Shown here piece after piece: positions 18,228 through 27,238 of a stretch of DNA of 64,000 bases (its first letter is position 1; every line of letters starts with the position of its first letter). Source of the stretch: Thermococcus sp. JdF3 (GTDB taxonomy: Archaea; Methanobacteriota_B; Thermococci; Thermococcales; Thermococcaceae). Made by a program: the position numbers and the translations under genes. The notes under the pieces are model-generated. The model had not been told where the DNA came from. It worked only from the letters and a program-made list of their open reading frames with translations, and searched no databases. Location: positions 310,001 through 374,000 of the forward strand of contig NZ_SNUK01000003.1 of the NCBI RefSeq assembly GCF_012027495.1, given 5' to 3'.

Positions 18228-18935
18228 ATGCTCATCGCCCTCATAAGCGACATCCACTCCAACATCGAAGCGCTGAAAGCCGTTTGGCGGGAGGTTAAAC
18301 GGGCCGACGCGATACTCTGCATGGGCGACCTGGTCGGCTACGGGGCTTCGCCAAACGAGGTCGTTGAGTTCGTGAGGAAGCGGATGGAGAAAAGGACTTT
18401 CCTCTGCGTCCGCGGCAACCACGACAACGCTATAGCCTTCGGAGCGGAGTGGGGCTTCAACCCCTACGCGCGGGAAGCCGTCAGGTGGCACCAGCGGGTG
18501 ATGAGCATTGAAAACCTCGAATTTCTCAGAAGACTCCCAGTGAGGCAACTCTTTACGGACGACACCGGCCGGAGCTACCTCCTCATCCACGGCTCCCCGA
18601 GGGCCCCGCTGGACGAGTACCTCTTTCCATGGCTCCCGGATGAGGAGTTCAAAGCGGTTTTGAGCTACGTCCGTCAGGACGATCTCCTGGTCGGCCACAC
18701 CCACGTGCCCATGCTGAGGGTGCTGGGGGGCAGGAGGATCATCAACCCCGGAGGCGTTGGGCAGCCCAGGGACGGGGACTGGAGGGCGGCATGTGCACTG
18801 ATCGACACCGATGGGGAGCCCCCTGATAACGTTGAGTTCCGCAGGGTGGAGTACGACGTTCAGGAAGCGGCGAGAAAGATACTTGATGCCGACCTGCCCC
18901 GCTTCCTGGCGGAGAGGCTGTACGAGGGGTATTGA
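18228..18935 (+). CDS. Calcineurin-like metallophosphoesterase
   Basis: A 235-residue single-domain phosphoesterase. All metal-binding motifs are present: SDIHSN (residues 7-12), GDLVGYG (about 32-38), GNHDN (about 63-67), LIHGSPR (about 124-130) and VGHTHVPM (about 153-160), followed by INPGGVGQPRD. It belongs to the YfcE/MJ0936 group of archaeal phosphodiesterases, which use Mn or Ni; the natural substrate is unknown. ATG 18228 follows GGGGAGTGCC. The gene converges on the PRC-barrel gene with a 10-base gap. Confidence 0.88.
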   Translation: MLIALISDIHSNIEALKAVWREVKRADAILCMGDLVGYGASPNEVVEFVRKRMEKRTFLCVRGNHDNAIAFGAEWGFNPYAREAVRWHQRVMSIENLEFLRRLPVRQLFTDDTGRSYLLIHGSPRAPLDEYLFPWLPDEEFKAVLSYVRQDDLLVGHTHVPMLRVLGGRRIINPGGVGQPRDGDWRAACALIDTDGEPPDNVEFRRVEYDVQEAARKILDADLPRFLAERLYEGY

Positions 18936-18945
18936 AAAGGAGGAA

Positions 18946-19266
18946 TCACCGTCCGAGGCCGGAGGATCCCCCTGAGACCTTCACGGAGGAAGGTGGTCTT
19001 CTGAGCTTGGATTTGACGGCGAGTTTGCTCGAGTCGATGATTATGACCTCACCGATGCTCTTAACGGCGCTGACGGGGATGAGGAGCAGACCCTCGTGAT
19101 CCGTGACGAATTCGCCGGTGTCGAGGTCCTCGTCCGGCTCGGCCACTATCACAAGAATATCGCCGGTTTCCTCATCAAAGCTGAGATCGTAGACCCAGCC
19201 GAGCCTTACCCCGGTGTCGGTTATGAGCTCGACGTCCCTAAGCTTGGAAGCCATTATCTTGACCAT
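18946..19266 (-). CDS. PRC-barrel domain protein
   Basis: A 106-residue protein whose first 80 residues form a PRC-barrel: SKLRDVELITDTGVRLGWVYDLSFDEETGDI, then LLIPVSAVKSIGEVIII. Archaeal stand-alone PRC-barrel proteins are common; proposed links are to RNA metabolism and to cell division (CdpB type), but this one is not assigned. The tail is lysine/serine-rich. ATG 19266 follows GAGGTGACGAAA. The frame extends to 19416, but that part lies in a structured leader and lacks a binding site. Confidence 0.75.
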   Translation of the reverse strand: MVKIMASKLRDVELITDTGVRLGWVYDLSFDEETGDILVIVAEPDEDLDTGEFVTDHEGLLLIPVSAVKSIGEVIIIDSSKLAVKSKLRRPPSSVKVSGGSSGLGR

Positions 19267-19624
19267 TTTCGTCACCTCGATATCCCCCGGTTTAATCGTC
19301 CGGCCTCCTTTGGGAGAACATATCTCCCATCGGTTTGTGGGTTCATCACCTATTCCCGTTGCCGGTTTCGGTTCCCACCACAGGCCCGGCCCCAGGCCCG
19401 TTACCCCCACCGGCAAACCGGATTGGGGTTATCATTCGAATTCCCCGGAGTTTAGACCCTGGAAAGGGGTACGGGGAATACCATTAAAGACAGGCGGACT
19501 CCCGAGGGACTTTCCGTTGTTTAAATGACCGGGAAATATTTAAGGATTTCGACAGGATTAATTTTGCAGATGTTCCCCAAAAGATAGTTATTGGGAAAAG
19601 AACGAAATCACAGAAAATGGGAAA
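19267..19624 (-). other. Structured 358-base intergenic region: long leader or small RNA
   Basis: No credible gene lies here. Read on the minus strand, a TATA element CTTAAATATTT (19534-19544) predicts a transcript from about 19512, some 245 bases ahead of the PRC-barrel gene. Three strong stems lie in it: ATTCCCCG/CGGGGAAT (19440-19447 with 19472-19479), TTGCCGGT/ACCGGCAA (19359-19366 with 19409-19416) and TGGGAGA/TCTCCCA (19311-19317 with 19323-19329). Thermococcus leaders are usually short, so a stable RNA or a regulatory leader is likely. No K-turn plus ACA or complete C/D box set was found. Confidence 0.45.
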
Positions 19625-22138
19625 TCAGAAGGTGTAGTAGTCGGGTCCCTCCGTTTTCTTTCCGGTCCTCTTCTTCCTGTTCTCGTCGAAGTTCTGGTAG
19701 TACTCGACCATGTAGGGCGTTATGCTCGGGCGTACCTTCTTGAGGGCCGCCTCGAAGTCCTTCCTGGAAACCCTGAGCCTCTCAAGGAACTCCTCGCTCT
19801 CCTCCTCGACGACCTCCACCGGCATCTCTCCCATTATCCTGCGCATCGCCAGCAGGGCCGCTTCTCTGACGAGGGCCTCGATGTCGGCACCGGAATATCC
19901 CTCGGTCTTCTTCGCCAGCTCACGGAGGTTTACATCCCCCGCAAGAGGAACGCGCTTCGTGTGGACCCTGAGTATCTCCAGTCTGGCCTTCTCATCGGGT
20001 GCCGGAACGAGTATCAGCCTGTCGAACCTTCCCGGCCTCAGCAAAGCCGGGTCGAGGATGTCCGGCCTGTTGGTCGCCGCTATGACGACCACACCGCTGT
20101 TGCGCTCTATGCCGTCCATCTCGGTGAGGAGCTGGTTGATGAGCCTGTCCGTAACGCGGTCGCCCTCCATGCCCCTGGCGGGGGCTATCGCGTCAATCTC
20201 GTCTATGAATATCACCGTTGGAGCCGCCTGCCTTGCCTTCCTGAATATCTCCCTCACGCGCTTCTCGCTCTCGCCCACCCACTTGCTGAGAACCTCCGGG
20301 CCGCGGATACCGATGAAGTTGGCCTCGCTCTCCGTCGCCACGGCCTTGGCCAGGAGCGTCTTACCCGTTCCGGGCGGGCCGTAGAGGAGCACACCCCTCG
20401 GTGGCTCAATGCCGAGCCTCTGGAACGCCTTGGGATATTTCATCGGCCACTCGACCGCCTCTTTGAGCTCCTGCTTTACCCCCTCAAGGCCGCCTATGTC
20501 CTCCCAGCGGACGTTCGGCATCTCGATGAGCACTTCCCTGAGCGCCGACGGCTCGACCATCTTGAGGGCCTCGTAGAAGTCCGCCTTCCTCACACGGAGT
20601 TCCTGGAGAACCTCGGGGGGTATCTTCTCGTGTTCGGGGCTTATCTTGCCCTCGTTTATGAGCCTCCTGAGGACGACCATCGCGGCCTCCCTGGCGAGGG
20701 CGGCTAAGTCTGCGCCGACGAAGCCGTGCGTCTTCTCCGCGATTCTTTCGAGCATCCTGTCGATGAGCCGGGTTCTGACCTCAGGGTAAACCTCGCTCGC
20801 ACTCTTCAGGATTTCCTTTATCTCATCCCCGTCCCTGGCCCCTTCGATGCGCTCCACGAGTTTTCTGAGAACCTCCTCGTCAAAGGCTTTCTTTTTGAGG
20901 AGCTCCTTCAGAACCCTGAGGACGGTCTCCCTGTCGTAATCCGGCTCGAGGGGCATCCCCCTTGTGTGTATCTGGAGTATCTCCTTCCTGCCCTTCTTGT
21001 CGGGAACCCCCACCTCTATCTCCCTGTCGAAGCGTCCGGGCCTTCTGAGGGCTGGATCCAGGGCATCCGGCCTGTTGGTAGCTGCTATGACTATGACCTT
21101 TCCGCGTCCCTTCAGGCCGTCCATCAGAGTAAGCAGCTGGCTGACAACGCGTTTTTCAACCTCCCCAACGACCTCCTCTCTCTTGGGGGCTATCGCGTCA
21201 ATCTCATCGATGAATATGATGCTGGGGGCGTTCTCTTCGGCCTCCTTGAATATCTCCCTCAAACGCTCCTCGCTCTCACCGTAGAATTTGCTCATGACCT
21301 CCGGACCGTTGATGGCTATGAAGTGGGCGTTGGCCTCGTTGGCAACGGCCTTCGCAAGCAGCGTTTTACCGGTTCCGGGCGGACCGTAGAGGAGCACACC
21401 CTTCGGCGGTTCAATTCCAAGGCGCTCAAAGAGCTCCGGGTGCTTGAGCGGAAGCTCGACCATCTCGCGTATCTTTTGAATCGCATCGTTCAGGCCGCCG
21501 ATGTCCTCGTAGGTGACCTCTGGGATGGCCTCCTCGCGCACCTCAACCGCCTGCGGGAGGACCTCAACCTCGGTGTTGTAGGTTATCTGGACGACGCCCT
21601 TGGGGTTGGTGCTGACCACCACGAACTTCAGCTCCCCGAACCCGAGGGGCATTGTCTCGAAGAGCCCCCTGAGCAGCTCGTCAAAGGGCGAGCCGCCGTA
21701 GTAGGTCTCCCCCCTGCTGCTGGCGACCACCAGGTCCCCCTTCACCACGGGCCTTCCCAGGAGGTTCTGCTTCACCATATCGCCGGGTATCTGGATGAAG
21801 ACGCCCTTCTGGGCCGGGGCAAGGGTGACCTTCTTTGCCTCCTGCACCTCGGCCTTCGCTACCGTCACGTAGTCGCCTATGCTGACCCCGGCGTTCCTCC
21901 TGATGTAGCCGTCCATTCTGATGATGTCCAGTCCCCGGTCGTCCGGGTGCGGGTTTGCGACTATCGCGGCGGTTGTGCGGTCGCCTATCAGCTCCACGAT
22001 GTCGCCCGGCTCCACCCCAAGCTGCTTCTGGAACTTCCTGTCGAAGCGGACTATTCCCCTGCCGACGTCCCTCTTAAGGGCCTCTGCAACGCGGAGCTTA
22101 ATCTTCTCGTACCTCTCCTCATCCTTACCGAAGATCAT
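19625..22138 (-). CDS. cdc48: Cdc48/VAT AAA+ ATPase
   Basis: An 837-residue p97/VAT-type unfoldase. The N domain (about 1-190) has the double-psi barrel ([19 protein letters not shown]). Ring D1 has Walker A GPPGTGKT (about 238-245), Walker [15 protein letters not shown] and an arginine-finger region. Ring D2 has Walker A GPPGTGKT (about 571), [14 protein letters not shown] and the second sensor segment. The end carries [15 protein letters not shown]. It feeds substrates to the proteasome and remodels complexes. There is an insert of about 50 residues in D1 ([20 protein letters not shown] region). ATG 22138 overlaps the upstream gene's stop by four bases, so the two are translationally coupled. 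Confidence 0.97.
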   Translation of the reverse strand: MIFGKDEERYEKIKLRVAEALKRDVGRGIVRFDRKFQKQLGVEPGDIVELIGDRTTAAIVANPHPDDRGLDIIRMDGYIRRNAGVSIGDYVTVAKAEVQEAKKVTLAPAQKGVFIQIPGDMVKQNLLGRPVVKGDLVVASSRGETYYGGSPFDELLRGLFETMPLGFGELKFVVVSTNPKGVVQITYNTEVEVLPQAVEVREEAIPEVTYEDIGGLNDAIQKIREMVELPLKHPELFERLGIEPPKGVLLYGPPGTGKTLLAKAVANEANAHFIAINGPEVMSKFYGESEERLREIFKEAEENAPSIIFIDEIDAIAPKREEVVGEVEKRVVSQLLTLMDGLKGRGKVIVIAATNRPDALDPALRRPGRFDREIEVGVPDKKGRKEILQIHTRGMPLEPDYDRETVLRVLKELLKKKAFDEEVLRKLVERIEGARDGDEIKEILKSASEVYPEVRTRLIDRMLERIAEKTHGFVGADLAALAREAAMVVLRRLINEGKISPEHEKIPPEVLQELRVRKADFYEALKMVEPSALREVLIEMPNVRWEDIGGLEGVKQELKEAVEWPMKYPKAFQRLGIEPPRGVLLYGPPGTGKTLLAKAVATESEANFIGIRGPEVLSKWVGESEKRVREIFRKARQAAPTVIFIDEIDAIAPARGMEGDRVTDRLINQLLTEMDGIERNSGVVVIAATNRPDILDPALLRPGRFDRLILVPAPDEKARLEILRVHTKRVPLAGDVNLRELAKKTEGYSGADIEALVREAALLAMRRIMGEMPVEVVEEESEEFLERLRVSRKDFEAALKKVRPSITPYMVEYYQNFDENRKKRTGKKTEGPDYYTF

Positions 22139-22899
22139 CTTGACCGCCTCCTCTTCTGCCTGTCTATCGCCTCATCCAGCGTTAGATTGCCCAGCGCGAC
22201 TTCGCGGGCCAGTCTGGAAGATATCGTGATGTTTCCACTCAGCTCGCGGCTCCGCCTCTTTATATCCTCTATCTCGCGCTTTGTTGGCTCCTTAACCTCA
22301 AGCAGGTCGCCTATGGGGACTTCCTTTCCCTCGCGCAGGCCTATGTTTATGGCCGCCACGATGTCCTGCACCTGGGACACCTCTATGCCGCCCACCTTTG
22401 GGGTGGTCCTCGATTCATTCACAACTACGAGGGGGTAATCGTAGCCGAGCACGTCCGCGAGGGCCCTGAGCATGAGCACCCTCTGCCTCTTGGCGCCGTG
22501 GCCGATTTTGATTTTAGCACCGGGGTACTTGTCCAGCAGGTTGAGGATTACCTCAACGTCGCGCGGGCTCTTCAGGTGGTGAACCTCGAGCACACGGTTA
22601 TCCGCGACAACGCTCAGCCCGGGCCTCTCCCCGGGGTCTATGGCGATGTAAATCCTCTTAAACCTCTCCCTGCCTTCGAGCTTCGCCAGGAGTTCGTCTA
22701 TGAAGTTTTCATCCCTGACAATAACCGTAACCGGAAACCGGATTTTTTTGTAGTCTCTTTCCCCCGTGAGGACCACTTCAACATCGAAAGGAATCTCCTC
22801 ACCCACCTGAAGGCTGTGGAAGGGTATGCCGTACTCCTTCAGCACTTTGGTGGCGGTGTAGTAAACGCGGGCGTCGCTCGTTACGATGGCTACTCTCAT
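22135..22899 (-). CDS. Uncharacterised RNase H-like protein coupled to cdc48
   Basis: A 254-residue protein with no function I can name. Residues 1-85 ([20 protein letters not shown]) look like a small alpha/beta domain. From about residue 88 the pattern [20 protein letters not shown] resembles the first acidic strand of RNase H/RuvC-like folds, with further acidic positions near DVEVIL and [13 protein letters not shown]. The C terminus is basic (DRQKRRRSR). Nuclease activity is an inference only. ATG 22899 gives the MRVAIV start; the frame extends three codons further. The stop overlaps the cdc48 start. Confidence 0.65.
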   Translation of the reverse strand: MRVAIVTSDARVYYTATKVLKEYGIPFHSLQVGEEIPFDVEVVLTGERDYKKIRFPVTVIVRDENFIDELLAKLEGRERFKRIYIAIDPGERPGLSVVADNRVLEVHHLKSPRDVEVILNLLDKYPGAKIKIGHGAKRQRVLMLRALADVLGYDYPLVVVNESRTTPKVGGIEVSQVQDIVAAINIGLREGKEVPIGDLLEVKEPTKREIEDIKRRSRELSGNITISSRLAREVALGNLTLDEAIDRQKRRRSR

Positions 22900-23029
22900 G
22901 ATTCCCACTTGGTTTCATCAATTAAAAACCTTTCTAACCGGCCGAATCACAGAATTTGGCCATGAAACGCTTTAAATTGGTAGAAAAAAGTTTATAAGCC
23001 ATTATCGGGAGGTAGAAACGGGGATCGGG

Positions 23030-23188
23030 ATGCAGCCTCCTAAGAAAAAGAAGAAGGTCGAGGAGTTCGAAGGGGAAGAGCTTTTCGAGGAAGAGGAGGA
23101 GTGGGACCTGGAGGATGACGAGTTTGAGGACAATGACTGGGAATCCGAGTGGGAGGAGGAAGACTGGGAAGAGGACGAGGAATGGTGA
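23030..23188 (+). CDS. Small, highly acidic tryptophan-rich protein, 52 residues
   Basis: Residues 1-9 are MQPPKKKKK; the remaining 43 are almost all Glu/Asp with five Trp and a few Phe. The frame has a strong TATA element (TTTATAAG, about 22990-22997). That puts the transcript start about ten bases before the ATG, so the message is nearly leaderless and the GGAGGT at 23009-23014 may not be used. Codon choice (GAG-rich) matches the window. Function unknown; such polyacidic peptides could mimic nucleic acid or bind basic proteins. Confidence 0.65.
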   Translation: MQPPKKKKKVEEFEGEELFEEEEEWDLEDDEFEDNDWESEWEEEDWEEDEEW

Positions 23189-23252
23189 GTTAAACGTTTC
23201 CTTTTACGCAACCCATTTATAGCAAGCCGCCATCTTTTCTGCCGGTGATAGA

Positions 23253-24455
23253 ATGGCGTTCCTGAAGGTCGTTCCTCTGGAAAAGGCGCTTGAGGTTATT
23301 GATTCATTCCCCCTTGAACCCAATGTCGAAGAGGTTCCGCTCGAGGAGGCACTCGGCAGGGTTCTCGCTGAGGACATCAGCTCCCCCACAGACGTTCCGC
23401 CCTTCGACAGGGCAACCGTCGACGGCTACGCGGTTCGTGCCGAGGATACCTTCATGGCGAGCGAGAGCGAGCCGGTGAGGCTGAAGGTTGTCGGAGAGAT
23501 AAACGCAGGCGACACTCCGACGGTGGAGCTCAAGCCCGGTGAGAGCGTTTACATCTCCACGGGCGCACCGCTGCCGAAGGGCGCCGACGCGGTGATACAG
23601 TTCGAGGATGTGGACAGGGAAGGCGACGAGGTGGTCATCTACAAACCGGCCTACCCTGGCCTCGGCGTCATGAAGGCTGGAGCCGACATCCCGAAGGGGA
23701 AGGCCCTTCTCAAACGTGGAACCCGGCTGACCTTCAAGGACACCGCACTTCTCTCGGCGGTCGGCTTCTCGAAAGTCAAAGTCTTCAGGAAGCCCAGGGT
23801 TGCCGTGATAAGCACAGGAAACGAAGTGGTTCTCCCAGGGACTGAGCTGAGGTACGGTCAGATATACGACATAAACGGCCGCGCCATAGCGGACGCGGTT
23901 AGAGAGCTCGGTGGCGAGGCCCTTTTCCTTGGAATAGCCAGGGACGACCGTGAAAGCCTGAAGGAACTAATCCTCAAAGGCCTCGAGTGCTGCGACATGG
24001 TAATCCTCAGCGGTGGCGCGAGCGGTGGGATAAGGGACCTCACCAGCTCGATAATCGAGGAGCTCGGGGAGGTGAAAATCCACGGCATAGCGATACAGCC
24101 GGGCAAGCCCACGATAATAGGCCTCATAGACGGGAAGCCAATCTTCGGCCTTCCTGGCTACCCGACCAGCTGTCTCACCAACTTCACCCTTCTCGTTGCT
24201 CCGCTCCTCAGGAAGCTCCTTGGCAGGGAGAGCGAGGTCAGGAAGGTCAGGAAAAAGCTCGCCCACAAGGTCTTCTCGGTCAAGGGCAGGCGTCAGTTCC
24301 TCCCGGTCAGGATAGAGGACGAAAAGGCGGTGCCGATACTCAAGGGAAGCGGAGCGGTCACGAGCTTCATCGACGCCGACGGCTTCATAGAGGTGCCGGA
24401 GAACGTCGAGATACTTGATGCGGGTGAAGATGTGGAAGTTACGTTCTTCGGATGA
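23253..24455 (+). CDS. moeA: Molybdopterin molybdenumtransferase MoeA
   Basis: A 400-residue MoeA/gephyrin-type enzyme that inserts Mo or W into adenylated molybdopterin. Family segments are FDRATVDGYAVRA (about 50-62), STGAPLPKGADAVIQFED (about 109-126), VAVISTGNEV (about 184), YDINGRAIADAVRELGG, VILSGGASGG, and AIQPGKPTIIGLIDGKPIFGLPGYP. In Thermococcales the cofactor mainly serves tungsten oxidoreductases. Length is normal, with a C-terminal domain IV (from about 330). ATG 23253 follows GGTGATAGA; TATA CATTTATAGC lies near 23214. Confidence 0.94.
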   Translation: MAFLKVVPLEKALEVIDSFPLEPNVEEVPLEEALGRVLAEDISSPTDVPPFDRATVDGYAVRAEDTFMASESEPVRLKVVGEINAGDTPTVELKPGESVYISTGAPLPKGADAVIQFEDVDREGDEVVIYKPAYPGLGVMKAGADIPKGKALLKRGTRLTFKDTALLSAVGFSKVKVFRKPRVAVISTGNEVVLPGTELRYGQIYDINGRAIADAVRELGGEALFLGIARDDRESLKELILKGLECCDMVILSGGASGGIRDLTSSIIEELGEVKIHGIAIQPGKPTIIGLIDGKPIFGLPGYPTSCLTNFTLLVAPLLRKLLGRESEVRKVRKKLAHKVFSVKGRRQFLPVRIEDEKAVPILKGSGAVTSFIDADGFIEVPENVEILDAGEDVEVTFFG

Positions 24456-24529
24456 GGCTGCCGTTCTTCCAAATTTCCCATCAAAACCTTTTTTAAACTC
24501 CTCCACCTTCTTTTCCCAGGTGGAAGACT

Positions 24530-25897
24530 ATGCTGGACATAAAGCTCATCCGTGAAAATCCCGATATCGTCAGGGGCGACCTCATAAAGCGCGGGGAGAT
24601 AGAGAAGCTCAAGTGGATAGACGAGATTCTGGAGCTCGACGCCAGGTGGCGCGAGAACCTGAAGAAGATCAACGCCCTCAGGAAGGAGCGCAACCAGCTG
24701 GCGGTTCAGATAGGCAAGCGCAAGAAGGCCGGAGAGCCGATAGACGACCTCCTTGCGAGGAGCAACGAGATAGTGAAGCAGATTGAGGAGCTCGAGAAAG
24801 AAGTCGAGGAGCTGAGGAAGAAAATCGACTACTACCTCTGGCGCCTGCCGAACATCACCCACGAGAGCGTTCCCGTCGGCAAGGACGACACCGAGAACGT
24901 CCCCATAAGGTTCTGGGGCAAGGCTCGCGTCTGGGAGGGCTTCCTCGAGAGCTTTAAGGAGCAGAGCCTCGGGAAGATGGACTACGAGGTTCTCGACTGG
25001 AGGCCGAGGCTCCACGTTGATATGCTGGAGCTCCTGAGGGGGGCGGACATTGAGAGGGCCGCGAAGGTCAGCGGCGCGAGGTTCTACTACCTCATGAACG
25101 AGCTGGTCATCCTCGACCTGGCGCTGCTCCGCTTCGCCCTCGACAGGCTCATTGAGAAGGGCTTCGTCCCGGTCATACCGCCCTACATGGTGCGCCGCTT
25201 TGTTGAGGAGGGCGTCACGAGCTTCGGTGACTTCGAGGACGTCATATACAAGGTTGAGGGTGAGGACCTCTACCTCATTCCAACGGCGGAACACCCTCTG
25301 GCGGGACTCCACGCCAACGAGATAATCGAGGGCAAAGACCTGCCGCTCCTCTACGCCGGCGTGAGCCCCTGCTTCCGCAAGGAGGCCGGAACGGCGGGCA
25401 AGGACACGAAGGGAATCTTCCGCGTTCACCAGTTCCACAAGGTCGAGCAGTTCGTCTATTCGAGGCCCGAGGAGAGCTGGGAGTGGCACGAGAAGCTCAT
25501 CCAGAATGCGGAGGAGATATTCCGGGAGCTTGAGATTCCCTACAGGGTCGTGAACATCTGCACCGGCGATCTGGGCTATGTCGCCGCCAAGAAGTACGAC
25601 ATCGAGGCATGGATGGCGGGCCAGGGCAAGTTCAGGGAGGTTGTTTCGGCGAGCAACTGCACCGAGTGGCAGGCGAGAAGGCTGAACATCCGCTACCGCG
25701 ACAAGACCCACGAGAAGCCCAAGTTCCTCCACACCCTCAACTCGACGGCCATAGCCACCTCGAGGGCAATCGTTGCCATCCTCGAGAACTTCCAGACCGA
25801 GGAGGGCGTCGTGAAGCTCCCGAAGGCCCTCTGGAAGTACACGGGCTTCAGGGAGATTCTGCCGGCCCACATGAAGGAGCGCTGCTGCCAGGATTAA
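24530..25897 (+). CDS. serS: Seryl-tRNA synthetase
   Basis: A 455-residue class II synthetase that charges tRNA-Ser. The N-terminal coiled-coil arm (about 30-110) binds the tRNA extra arm. Catalytic motif 2 is in CFRKEAGTAGKDTKGIFRVHQF and motif 3 in NSTAIATSRAIVAILENF. Length and motifs are of the common (bacterial-type) SerRS, not the rare methanogenic form. ATG 24530 follows AGGTGGAAGACT; TATA is CTTTTTTAAAC near 24489. It stands alone. Confidence 0.97.
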   Translation: MLDIKLIRENPDIVRGDLIKRGEIEKLKWIDEILELDARWRENLKKINALRKERNQLAVQIGKRKKAGEPIDDLLARSNEIVKQIEELEKEVEELRKKIDYYLWRLPNITHESVPVGKDDTENVPIRFWGKARVWEGFLESFKEQSLGKMDYEVLDWRPRLHVDMLELLRGADIERAAKVSGARFYYLMNELVILDLALLRFALDRLIEKGFVPVIPPYMVRRFVEEGVTSFGDFEDVIYKVEGEDLYLIPTAEHPLAGLHANEIIEGKDLPLLYAGVSPCFRKEAGTAGKDTKGIFRVHQFHKVEQFVYSRPEESWEWHEKLIQNAEEIFRELEIPYRVVNICTGDLGYVAAKKYDIEAWMAGQGKFREVVSASNCTEWQARRLNIRYRDKTHEKPKFLHTLNSTAIATSRAIVAILENFQTEEGVVKLPKALWKYTGFREILPAHMKERCCQD

Positions 25898-25919
25898 GCC
25901 CTTTCCATTTTCTGCAATC

Positions 25920-25971
25920 TTGTACTGTACGGAGTACAAGGATTTATAAAGGGTTGTACTGTATGTAGTCC
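25920..25971 (+). promoter_or_regulatory. AAA ATPase promoter flanked by repeated operator half-sites
   Basis: A TATA box (TTTATAAA, 25943-25950) lies between two related sequences. Copy 1 (25920-25938) is an inverted repeat with arms TTGTACT and AGTACAA. Copy 2 (25954-25971) starts with the same TTGTACTGTA and ends TAGTCC, a degenerate second arm. The copies start 34 bp apart, about three helical turns. Copy 1 covers the BRE side and copy 2 the transcription start, an arrangement suited to a repressor acting from both sides of TATA. Confidence 0.6.
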
Positions 25972-25981
25972 ATGATGGGCC

Positions 25982-27238
25982 ATGATTGAAAGGGGAACCT
26001 GGGCCGAGGTGGTTCTCGATTACCGTTCACTGCCCTTCGATGGGGTGGAGCGGGAAATCGAGGTGAGAATCCCCAGCACCCAGATGGCACTGGCGATAAT
26101 CGGACCGAGGAGAGTTGGGAAGACCTACCTCATGCGCCAAATCATCGAGAAACTCAGGTCGGAGGGTGTTCCGGAGGAGAAGGTCGCCTACGTGAACCTT
26201 GAGGACCCGAGGCTTGTGGGGGCTTCCCTTGAGGATCTGATGACACTCCTGGAAGTCCTGAGGGAGATGGGTGGCGAGAGACTTCATATCTTCCTCGACG
26301 AGGTTCAGGTCGTTGATGGCTGGGAGCGCTTCGTCCGCTACCTCCTCGATATGGGTAACAGGGTCTTCGTATCAGGCTCCTCCTCAAAGCTCCTCTCGAA
26401 GGAGATAGCGACCCAGTTGAGGGGGCGCTCGGTATCGGTTCGCGTCTTTCCCTTTTCCTTCGGGGAGTTTTTGAAGGCGAGGGGATTTGCGGTTAAGCGC
26501 TACCTCTCAAGTGCTGAGAAAGCGGAGCTTAAAAGTCTTCTGCGGGAGTACCTCGAATGGGGAGGCTATCCAGAGGTTGTGCTCAACCCCCACATGAGGA
26601 TTGAAGTCCTCAGGGGAATCCTCGACCTCGCAATCTACCGCGACATCGTGGAGCGCTGGCAGGTCAGGAACATCTCGGCTTTGAGGCTTCTCCTGAAGAT
26701 CCTGGCCCGCTCAAGCCATCTCACCCTCACCAGGGCCTACTCGACGATGAAGAGCCTTGGAGTTTCGATAGGCAAGGGAACCCTCGCCGATTACCTCGAA
26801 TACCTGAGCGATGCGTTCATTCTGCACCGGCTTCCCCCCTATGTGAAGTCCTACAAGAAGGCGGAACTGCTCGGCTTCAAGCCCTACCTCGTTGATAACG
26901 GCCTGCTGAGGATTACGGGGGTAAAGGACAAGGGGAGACTGCTTGAAAACCTCGTCATGGTTGAACTTCTGAGGCGGGGCTTTGAGCCGGGAGAGGATCT
27001 GTTCTACGTTCCCGGCGATGACTGGGAGGTAGATTTCCTTGCTGGAGATGAGCTGATTCAGGTCAGCTACGAGTTCCATCCCCTCAACCGGGAGCGCGAG
27101 CTTAAAGCCCTTGTTAGTGCCTCGGAGCGGATTGGTGCGGAGAGGCTTACAGTGATTACGTTCGCCGACCGGGAGAGGGTTGAGCTGAAGGGTAAAAAAA
27201 TCGAGGTCGTGCCTCTCCACGAGTGGCTTCTCCGCTAA
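25982..27238 (+). CDS. AAA ATPase with DUF4143-type C-terminal domain
   Basis: A 418-residue member of the archaeal/bacterial ATPase group (AAA_14 plus DUF4143). The P-loop is GPRRVGKTY (about residues 39-47) and Walker B is LHIFLDEVQ (about 98-106), followed by the VFVSGSSSKLLSKEIATQLRGR sensor-like segment. The C-terminal half has winged-helix-like and restriction-endonuclease-like features (ending DWEVDFLAGDELIQVSYEF). The biological role of the family is unknown; many copies are lineage specific. Its promoter carries paired operator repeats. ATG 25982 is preceded by a short leader without a clear binding site. Confidence 0.82.
   Translation: MIERGTWAEVVLDYRSLPFDGVEREIEVRIPSTQMALAIIGPRRVGKTYLMRQIIEKLRSEGVPEEKVAYVNLEDPRLVGASLEDLMTLLEVLREMGGERLHIFLDEVQVVDGWERFVRYLLDMGNRVFVSGSSSKLLSKEIATQLRGRSVSVRVFPFSFGEFLKARGFAVKRYLSSAEKAELKSLLREYLEWGGYPEVVLNPHMRIEVLRGILDLAIYRDIVERWQVRNISALRLLLKILARSSHLTLTRAYSTMKSLGVSIGKGTLADYLEYLSDAFILHRLPPYVKSYKKAELLGFKPYLVDNGLLRITGVKDKGRLLENLVMVELLRRGFEPGEDLFYVPGDDWEVDFLAGDELIQVSYEFHPLNRERELKALVSASERIGAERLTVITFADRERVELKGKKIEVVPLHEWLLR

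Noticed and set aside
17298-18704. 468-residue ORF antisense to acdA and the phosphoesterase
   Set aside because: Spans two well-supported plus-strand genes and has no family resemblance.
19290-19360. C/D RNA on the minus strand (GTGATGA present)
   Set aside because: No CTGA at a 9-13 base distance and no second box pair; only one motif matches.
20726-22438. 570-residue ORF antisense to cdc48
   Set aside because: Codon-bias shadow of cdc48; composition is His/Arg/Leu-rich without motifs and it runs across two real genes.
24293-25939. 548-residue ORF antisense to serS and moeA
   Set aside because: Shadow of serS on the opposite strand; serS has all catalytic motifs.
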